Source: Kineosporia babensis
GTDB lineage: Bacteria > Actinomycetota > Actinomycetes > Actinomycetales > Kineosporiaceae
NCBI RefSeq assembly: GCF_021129305.1
Contig: NZ_JAJOMB010000022.1
Coordinates: forward strand, 123,666 to 187,665
DNA: 64,000 bases
Direction: 5' to 3'
The translations under genes were made by a program, and so were the position numbers. Below the pieces are notes generated by a model. The model had not been told where the DNA came from. It worked only from the letters and a program-made list of their open reading frames with translations, and did not search any database. Shown piece after piece: positions 59,187 to 64,000 of the stretch (its first letter is position 1; the number at the start of each line of letters is the position of its first letter).

Positions 59187-59567
59187 ATGGCCCGGGTACT
59201 GGTGGTGGACGACGATCCCGACACCGTGCGGATCGTCACGTTCCGGCTGCAGTCCAACGGGCACCGGGTGATCGGGACGACCTCGGCGAAGACGGCGCTG
59301 TCGGCGGTGGCGGAGCGGGGCCGGCCGGATGTCGCGATCCTCGACATCTCGATGCCGGAGATGGGTGGGATGGAACTGCTCGTGCACCTGCGGGCGATGG
59401 AGGGCAGCGACAACCTGCCGGCCATCTTCCTGTCCGCCCGGGTGATGCGCGACGAGGTGGACGAGGGCCGGGCCCTGGGCGCCACCTATCTGACCAAGCC
59501 GTTCATCGCCTCGGCCCTGCTGCGGGCGATCGACGAGGCGATCGTCCCCACGTTCGACTCCTGGTGA
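59187..59567 (+). CDS. Stand-alone response regulator (single REC domain)
   Basis: The 126-residue CheY-type receiver has the phospho-acceptor region VLVVDDDPDTVRIVTFRL (acid pocket) and ILDISMPEMGGMELL (phosphorylated Asp), and the Lys in YLTKPF. No output domain follows. It is adjacent to and divergent from the hybrid kinase gene, so it is the natural phosphorylation partner. ATG at 59187 follows GGGGACGG; a GTG at 59169 is also in frame. Confidence 0.9.
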   Translation: MARVLVVDDDPDTVRIVTFRLQSNGHRVIGTTSAKTALSAVAERGRPDVAILDISMPEMGGMELLVHLRAMEGSDNLPAIFLSARVMRDEVDEGRALGATYLTKPFIASALLRAIDEAIVPTFDSW

Positions 59568-59590
59568 GGCCCTGACGCCACAATGGCGGG

Positions 59591-60520
59591 ATGAGCGAGA
59601 ACCCCAGGCGCATCGTCCTCGTGCACGCCCATCCGGACGACGAGACGATCGGTAACGGCGCCACCATGGCCAAGTACGCCGCCGAGGGTGCGCAGGTCAC
59701 GCTGGTCACCTGCACCCGCGGTGAGCAGGGCGAGGTGATCCCGCCGGAGCTGGCCCACCTGCAGCACCCCGACCGGCTGGGCGATTTCCGGGTGGGTGAA
59801 CTGGCCGCGGCGATGACTGCGCTGGGGATCAGTGACCACCGTTTCCTGGGCGATCCGACTTCCCCCGGCCGTCCGGCGGCTGCGGTTCGGGCCGACGGCG
59901 GCACGGTCTACGCGGACTCCGGAATGGCCTACGACCACGAGGGTGTGGTCGTCCCGTCACCGAATCCGCCGCCCGGTGCGTTCGCCCTGACCGACGTCGA
60001 AGAACCGGCCGAGCGCCTGGCCGATCTCCTGCGCGAACTGAAGCCGCAGGTGGTGGTGGGGTACGAGCCCGGCGGCGGTTACGGCCATCCGGATCACGTT
60101 CACGCGCACCTGGTGATGATGCGGGGTGTGGAGCTGGCGGCGGTGCAAGGGCCGGATGCCTGGGCGGTGCCGAAGGTCTACTGGAGCGTCTTGCCCGAGA
60201 CGCTGACTCGTCAGGCCCTGCGGCTGATGCGGGAGAACTCCGGCCACACCGGCCTGGACCCGGACGGCCGGCTGCCGAGCATGGTGGTTCCGGACGAGCA
60301 GGTCACCACCGCGATCGATGCCACCGCGTTCACCCCGGCCAAGGTCGAGGCGCTGCGGGCGCACGCCACCCAGGTGCTGCTCAGCCCGAACGACGCCTCC
60401 TTCGCGCTGAGCAACCAGATCAGCCAGCCGGTGCTCGGGCTGGAGTTCTATCGCCTGGTGCGGGGCCACACCGGAGGTGTGCGCGACGAATTGGGGCGCG
60501 AGACAGACCTGTTCGCCTGA
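59591..60520 (+). CDS. mshB: GlcNAc-Ins deacetylase of mycothiol synthesis
   Basis: The 309-residue LmbE-fold enzyme deacetylates 1-O-(2-acetamido-2-deoxy-glucopyranosyl)-myo-inositol, the second step of mycothiol biosynthesis. The zinc ligands are in VHAHPDDETIGNG and HPDHVHAHL, and GEQGEVIPPELAHL carries the catalytic region of MshB. A 40-residue insertion near residue 100 (SPGRPAAAVRADGGTVYADSGM) is common in actinobacterial MshB. ATG 59591 is 24 bases after the response regulator's stop. The mycobacterial orthologue is Rv1170. Its end is followed by a strong terminator. Confidence 0.93.
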   Translation: MSENPRRIVLVHAHPDDETIGNGATMAKYAAEGAQVTLVTCTRGEQGEVIPPELAHLQHPDRLGDFRVGELAAAMTALGISDHRFLGDPTSPGRPAAAVRADGGTVYADSGMAYDHEGVVVPSPNPPPGAFALTDVEEPAERLADLLRELKPQVVVGYEPGGGYGHPDHVHAHLVMMRGVELAAVQGPDAWAVPKVYWSVLPETLTRQALRLMRENSGHTGLDPDGRLPSMVVPDEQVTTAIDATAFTPAKVEALRAHATQVLLSPNDASFALSNQISQPVLGLEFYRLVRGHTGGVRDELGRETDLFA

Positions 60521-60524
60521 GACT

Positions 60525-60562
60525 CAGATCGGGTGGGCGCGCGGGGCAACCCACCCGATCTG
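60525..60562. terminator. Bidirectional terminator between mshB and the peptidoglycan-binding gene
   Basis: CAGATCGGGTGGG at 60525-60537 pairs perfectly with CCCACCCGATCTG at 60550-60562 around a 12-base loop, between convergent genes. Confidence 0.8.
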
Positions 60563-60569
60563 CGTTGAT

Positions 60570-60839
60570 TCAGTCCGCCTCGGTGGTGAACCAGTTGTTC
60601 AGCAGCCAGGTCCAGGTCTTGGCCCCGACATCGCCGTCCACCACGAGCTTGGCCCACTTCTGCACATACTCGACCGCTTCCTCGGTCTTCGCACCGAAGT
60701 CACCGTCCACCTTCAGCGGCGCCAGCATGCCCCCGCCGACCAGGAAGTGGTTCAGCAGCTCCTGCAGACGGCGGACCGCGATGACCTCGGAGCTGCCCTT
60801 CTTCAGCAGCGGCAGGCCGAGTTGGATCTTCTCGCTCAT
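60570..60839 (-). CDS. Small peptidoglycan-binding-domain protein (89 aa)
   Basis: The 89-residue protein is a single peptidoglycan-binding (PF01471-like) domain: LKKGSSEVIAVRRLQELLNHF, LKVDGDFGAKTEEAVEYVQ and DGDVGAKTWTWLLNNWF. There is no signal peptide or catalytic domain, unlike in lytic enzymes that normally carry it. ATG at 60839 follows GGGGGAAT. It could bind wall material after export by another route or act in the cytoplasm on an unknown ligand. Confidence 0.8.
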   Translation of the reverse strand: MSEKIQLGLPLLKKGSSEVIAVRRLQELLNHFLVGGGMLAPLKVDGDFGAKTEEAVEYVQKWAKLVVDGDVGAKTWTWLLNNWFTTEAD

Positions 60840-61052
60840 GATTCCCCCAGAATCGTCCGTGAACGTGCGTCCTAAGTGAGAACCGGGCACCGGGGACCGA
60901 TACGTCTGTAGGAACCAATCGCAATGAGTGACGACGGGTGCTGCCTTTGGGCGTTCGGCTGACCGCCGGGAGGGTGACGACTCAACCAGCAGTGCAGCCA
61001 CGGCCACTTCGGAGTGTCTCCTGGGACCAGGAAACAACTTTGGAGGACGGTT

Positions 61053-62936
61053 TTGGCGAGCGACACGGTGCTTGGGCGCCACCGGGCTTTGGAGAACGAG
61101 CGCCTCGACGACGTCGGCCGGGAGCGCGCGCGGGGGCAGCGCCGGCGCCTGAGCCGGGTGCTGCTGGCCGGGGTCGCGGTGGCCGGGTACTGCTGGTGGC
61201 GCTACCTGAGCGGGAACCCGATCCTGCCGGCCCTGCCGTCGATCGACCCGTTCCTGCTCACCGTGATCATCTTCTTCGGGCTGATGACCGCGGTGACGCT
61301 GGGCACGATGACCTTCACCGGGCGCTCACCGCACGTGCTGTACCGGCCCGAGCAGATCGAGGTGCGGATCAGCGACGTCAAGGGCCTGGCCCCGGTGGCC
61401 GAGGACGTGCGCCGTTCGCTCGAGCTCTTCCGCTCGGCCATGACCTTCAAACGCAAGATGGGCGGAACCGCGCGCCGGGGAATCCTTTTCGAGGGTTCAC
61501 CCGGCACCGGAAAGACGCACATGGCCAAGGCGATGGCGGCCGAGTCGGGGGTGCCGTTCCTGTTCGTCTCGGCCACCGCGTTCCAGTCCTCGTACTACGG
61601 CGCCACCGGCCGCAAGATCCGCTCGTTCTTCAAGGAGCTGCGCAAGGCCGCCCGCCGGGAGGGTGGCGCGATCGCGTTCATCGAGGAGATCGACGCGATC
61701 GGCCTGGCCCGGGGCGGGGTCTCGCTGTCGGCCACGCCGGCGGCTGCGCTGCACTCGACGGACTGCGGTGGGCTGAGCGGCCTGACCGTGCTGAACACGG
61801 CTCCGGTGCAGGTCGAGCGGATGGTCAGCAGCGATGTCGGGGCGGTGGTCAACGAGCTGCTGGTGCAGATGCAGTCGTTCGACGAGCTCACCGGTGCGCA
61901 GCGGGCGATCGGCTGGGGCGTGGACCGGATCAACCTCCTGCTGCCCGCCGCCCGGCAGCTCCCACGCCCCCGTCCGGAGCCGGTGAACGTACTGGTCATC
62001 GCGGCCACCAACCGGGCCGACGCGCTCGACCCGGCGCTGCTGCGCCCGGGCCGGTTCGACCGCCGGATGACGTTCGGGCTGCCGGACAAGGCCGGCCGGC
62101 GGGAGCTGATCGACCACTTCCTGGAGCGCAAGGCGCACGAGGCCGAGCTGGCCGACCCGGAGCACCGGGACGCGCTGGCCGGGGTCACCCAGGGGTACAG
62201 CCCGGTCCGGATCGAGAACCTGCTGGACGAGGCCCTGGTCAACGCGGTGCGCCGGGGTGCGGCGGGGATGTCGTGGAGCGATCTGGAGCAGGCCCGGCTG
62301 GTCACCGAGGTCGGGCTCGGGCAGCCGGTCGGCTACACCGATCACGAGCTGCGGCTGATCGCCACGCACGAGGCCGGGCATGCGGTCGCGGCCTGGCTGC
62401 TGGCCCCGCACCGCCGGCTGGAGATCCTGACCATCATCAAGCGGGCGAACTCGCTGGGGCTGCTGGCTCACGGCGACCGCGACGACGTGTACACCCGCTC
62501 GAAGGCGGAGCTCGGGGCGTTGATCTCGATCGCCTTCGGGGGTCAGGTCGCCGAAGAGCTTTTCTTTGGGGACGTGTCGACCGGCCCGGCGGGTGACCTC
62601 ACCTATGCGACCACGGTGGCGGCGCAGATGATCGGCTCCGCCGGGATGGGCGGCACGCTGATCTCGTTCGCAGCCTCGGCCGGCGGGGGCGACCTGGTCT
62701 CCCGGCTGATGGGCGACGCCGAAGGCCGCAAGATGCTCGAGGAGCTGCTGGCCACGCGCAAGCAGGTCACCCGGGAACTGCTGGAGCACAACCAGCACCT
62801 GGTCGAGGCGCTGCGTGACGCCCTGCTGGAGCGGCACGAGTTGATCGGCGGGGAGATCGGGCGGGTGCTCACCGAGGCGCAGTCCGGCCAGAGCGTGGAT
62901 CTGCGGGATCGAAGCGCTCTCAGGCCGGGCTCTTAG
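61053..62936 (+). CDS. FtsH-like AAA+ metalloprotease
   Basis: The 627-residue protein has two N-terminal membrane helices (about residues 32-48 and 65-90), an AAA+ domain with Walker A FEGSPGTGKTH (about 146-156) and Walker B AIAFIEEIDAI, and a C-terminal M41 zinc peptidase with THEAGHAVAAW near residue 439 and the third ligand region GDLTYAT. Walker B has FIEEID instead of the usual FIDEID. Between Walker B and sensor 1 (VLVIAATNR) there is an insertion of about 75 residues (including SATPAAALHS and LTGAQRAIGWG). TTG at 61053 is chosen because GGAGG lies six bases upstream. The insert and the altered Walker B make it a divergent FtsH, not the housekeeping one. Confidence 0.85.
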   Translation: MASDTVLGRHRALENERLDDVGRERARGQRRRLSRVLLAGVAVAGYCWWRYLSGNPILPALPSIDPFLLTVIIFFGLMTAVTLGTMTFTGRSPHVLYRPEQIEVRISDVKGLAPVAEDVRRSLELFRSAMTFKRKMGGTARRGILFEGSPGTGKTHMAKAMAAESGVPFLFVSATAFQSSYYGATGRKIRSFFKELRKAARREGGAIAFIEEIDAIGLARGGVSLSATPAAALHSTDCGGLSGLTVLNTAPVQVERMVSSDVGAVVNELLVQMQSFDELTGAQRAIGWGVDRINLLLPAARQLPRPRPEPVNVLVIAATNRADALDPALLRPGRFDRRMTFGLPDKAGRRELIDHFLERKAHEAELADPEHRDALAGVTQGYSPVRIENLLDEALVNAVRRGAAGMSWSDLEQARLVTEVGLGQPVGYTDHELRLIATHEAGHAVAAWLLAPHRRLEILTIIKRANSLGLLAHGDRDDVYTRSKAELGALISIAFGGQVAEELFFGDVSTGPAGDLTYATTVAAQMIGSAGMGGTLISFAASAGGGDLVSRLMGDAEGRKMLEELLATRKQVTRELLEHNQHLVEALRDALLERHELIGGEIGRVLTEAQSGQSVDLRDRSALRPGS

Positions 62937-62939
62937 TCT
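62934..62939 (+). promoter_or_regulatory. -10 box of the flavin reductase gene, overlapping the FtsH-like stop
   Basis: TAGTCT at 62934-62939 is seven bases before the ATG 62947, and its TAG is the stop codon of the FtsH-like gene. Confidence 0.5.
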
Positions 62940-62946
62940 GGGGCGC

Positions 62947-63432
62947 ATGGCAGTGGATCAGGGCACGTTCAGGCGGGCGGTGGGGCGGTTCGCCACCGGT
63001 ATCTGTGTGGTGACGAGCCGGGAAGGGCGCCTCGACCACGCGATGACGGTCAACGCCTTCACCTCGGTGTCGCTGGACCCGCTGCTGGTGCTGGTCTGCG
63101 TGGAACGCGAGGCCCGGTTCCACGACGCCGTGGTCGAGGCCGGGGTCTGGGGAGTCAGCGTCCTGGACTCCGGGCACCGGCCGGTGGCCGACTGGCTGGC
63201 CAACCGCGGACGTCCGTTGATCGGGCAGCTGGACCGGATACCGCACCACCGCGGCCCGGAGACGGACGTCGCGCTGCTCGACGAGGCGGTGGCCACGCTG
63301 GAGTGCCGCACCACGGCGGTGTACCCCGGCGGAGATCACAACATCGTCCTGGGTGAGGTGGTGGCGGCGGACGTTTGTGACGATCGGTCCGGTGCTCTGC
63401 TGTATCACCGGGGCGCCTACCGTCAGCTCTGA
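62947..63432 (+). CDS. Flavin reductase-like FMN-binding protein
   Basis: The 161-residue protein matches the flavin reductase domain: FRRAVGRFATGICVVTSREG, DHAMTVNAFTSVSLDPLLVLVCVE and VWGVSVLDSGHRPVADWLA. Such proteins reduce FMN or FAD with NAD(P)H for a partner oxygenase, or act as redox sensors. No partner oxygenase is nearby. ATG 62947 is probably leaderless. Confidence 0.88.
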   Translation: MAVDQGTFRRAVGRFATGICVVTSREGRLDHAMTVNAFTSVSLDPLLVLVCVEREARFHDAVVEAGVWGVSVLDSGHRPVADWLANRGRPLIGQLDRIPHHRGPETDVALLDEAVATLECRTTAVYPGGDHNIVLGEVVAADVCDDRSGALLYHRGAYRQL

Positions 63433-63509
63433 CCGATTCGTTATCCGTTCGATCTTGGATCACAATGCGACACAGCCGTTTCGGTGACACTCCGTCGTAC
63501 CATGACCCA

Positions 63510-63596
63510 GTGGCAGAGACCCCATTGGCGGCGTGGCCCCAGGCTCCCGTGAACGAACCGGGCATTCGCTCCCTCAGCGATCGGGGCCCGCAGTGA
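63510..63596 (+). CDS. Candidate short ORF before the terminal gene (28 aa)
   Basis: GTG at 63510 reads 28 codons (AETPLAAWPQAPVNEPG...) and its stop TGA overlaps the GTG of the next gene by two bases. It has codon composition like that of neighbours, so it may be a leader or the start of the coupled gene; it may also be chance. Confidence 0.25.
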   Translation: MAETPLAAWPQAPVNEPGIRSLSDRGPQ

Positions 63597-64000
63597 ACCA
63601 GCCGCCGGTGGACGCGACCCAGCCGTTGCCCCAGGTGAAGGGCGGCAAGGACGGCCTCCCGCCGGAGCTCTCGGTGGAACCGGGCCAGCCGCGGGGCGAG
63701 TCCTCGCCCGGCGACGGTTCCGCTGCGCCGCGGGGTGGCGGCCGTGACGGTGCGAGCGATCGCCCCGGGAATGCCCTCGATGACGGCCTCCCCCAGCGGC
63801 CCAGAAGTGGCTCCGGCGGTCGGCCCGGTGATGCTCCGGGTGACCGGTCGAGCGGTGGCCGAGGCGGTGGCGGGTCGAGTTCGGACAACCGCTGGTCCGC
63901 ACTGACCGATGGCAGGCGTTCCCATGGCGAGCAGAGCCGTGGCGAGCAGGCCCGTGGCGAGCAGGCCCGTGGCGAGCAGGCCCGTGGCGAGCAGGCCCGT
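63593..64000 (+). CDS. Partial gene: disordered, repeat-rich protein
   Basis: An open frame from GTG 63593 continues to the window end without a stop. The 136 visible residues are hydrophilic and low-complexity (Gly/Pro/Asp/Ser/Arg-rich), with DNRWSALTDGRRS before five pentapeptide repeats of GEQ(S/A)R. No domain is visible; this looks like the disordered N-terminus of a larger protein. Confidence 0.55.
   Translation, partial: MNQPPVDATQPLPQVKGGKDGLPPELSVEPGQPRGESSPGDGSAAPRGGGRDGASDRPGNALDDGLPQRPRSGSGGRPGDAPGDRSSGGRGGGGSSSDNRWSALTDGRRSHGEQSRGEQARGEQARGEQARGEQAR
63926..64000 (+). repeat. 15-bp tandem repeat at the window end
   Basis: Five copies of GGCGAGCAG(A/G)(G/C)CCGT run from 63926 to the last base, the first differing slightly from the other four. 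They are in frame with the terminal gene (GEQSR then GEQAR). The array continues beyond the window. Confidence 0.8.

Noticed and set aside
55592..59575. An approximately 1300-codon open frame on the + strand opposite the hybrid kinase
   Set aside because: It is a mirror of the G/C-rich third positions of the kinase gene; the encoded sequence is His/Gln/Arg-rich without domains, while the minus-strand gene has full kinase motifs.
63926..64000. A CRISPR-like array
   Set aside because: The units are contiguous 15-bp in-frame repeats without spacers; they code for GEQAR peptides.

Overview
The window is chromosomal DNA of a very high-GC actinomycete. Support for that comes from GTG/TTG starts, strongly G/C-biased third codon positions, a mycothiol gene (mshB), an actinobacterial sulfite reductase/APS reductase operon with a cysteine leader peptide, and long stretches of gene order shared with mycobacteria (sigE-rseA-htrA-tatB, mrp, folP2-gpgS-tag, dapE/dapD, fdxC-dapC). 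A type IV pilus ATPase, a diguanylate cyclase and long disordered Gly/Gln/Ser-rich tails would suit a motile, Kineosporia-like genus, but that is a guess. No rRNA, tRNA, CRISPR array, prophage or complete insertion sequence was seen.

Layout. 1-10.7 kb: ParA-like ATPase, MpaB-type oxygenase, a TPR-like protein, a LOG-type protein, a coupled PHP phosphoesterase/RecB-like nuclease pair, a zinc-ribbon DUF6758 protein, an M24 peptidase, CorA with a long leader, and a P1/DmpA peptidase. 10.7-20.3 kb: a gene-poor stretch with repeats, a YflT-like stress protein with a QYGQ-rich tail, Dps, then a sulfur assimilation operon (sulfite reductase, zinc-ribbon miniprotein, APS reductase) preceded by a SAM riboswitch and a cysteine leader peptide, followed by hypothetical genes, a CitE-like lyase and an EamA transporter. 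20.4-33.5 kb: MgtE-N/CBS protein, DUF1003 protein, PilB-type ATPase, GAF protein, Mrp ATPase, TatB, HtrA, RseA, SigE and O-methyltransferase (envelope stress module). 33.5-41.7 kb: PepA, DUF3117, Tag glycosylase, SRPBCC protein, DivIVA-like protein, GpgS, FolP2-like protein and two LOG proteins. 41.9-50.9 kb: a 1340-residue GGDEF protein, repeats, DapE/DapD, and a lysozyme-like membrane protein. 51-64 kb: citrate synthase, DapC, FdxA, GNAT, a hybrid histidine kinase with a divergent response regulator, MshB, a peptidoglycan-binding miniprotein, an FtsH-like AAA protease, a flavin reductase and the start of a repeat-rich protein.

How the genes work together. SigE with RseA and HtrA forms an envelope-stress circuit, with a candidate SigE-type promoter in front of sigE. 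DapC, DapD and DapE cover three steps of the succinylase route to diaminopimelate for peptidoglycan and lysine. Sulfite reductase and APS reductase supply sulfide and MshB feeds mycothiol, so sulfur and thiol metabolism is well represented. CorA and the MgtE-N/CBS protein point to divalent cation homeostasis.

The most notable unexplained signals are a family of about 170-bp foldback repeats (10.8, 19.2 and 45.9 kb) with terminal inverted repeats and covarying stems, two of which supply the stop codons of neighbouring genes; two AACAAAGT dyads; a 24-bp motif repeated near two of the foldback copies; a diguanylate cyclase fused to a long Glu/Arg helix; and an HtrA with a disordered cytoplasmic region of more than 600 residues.
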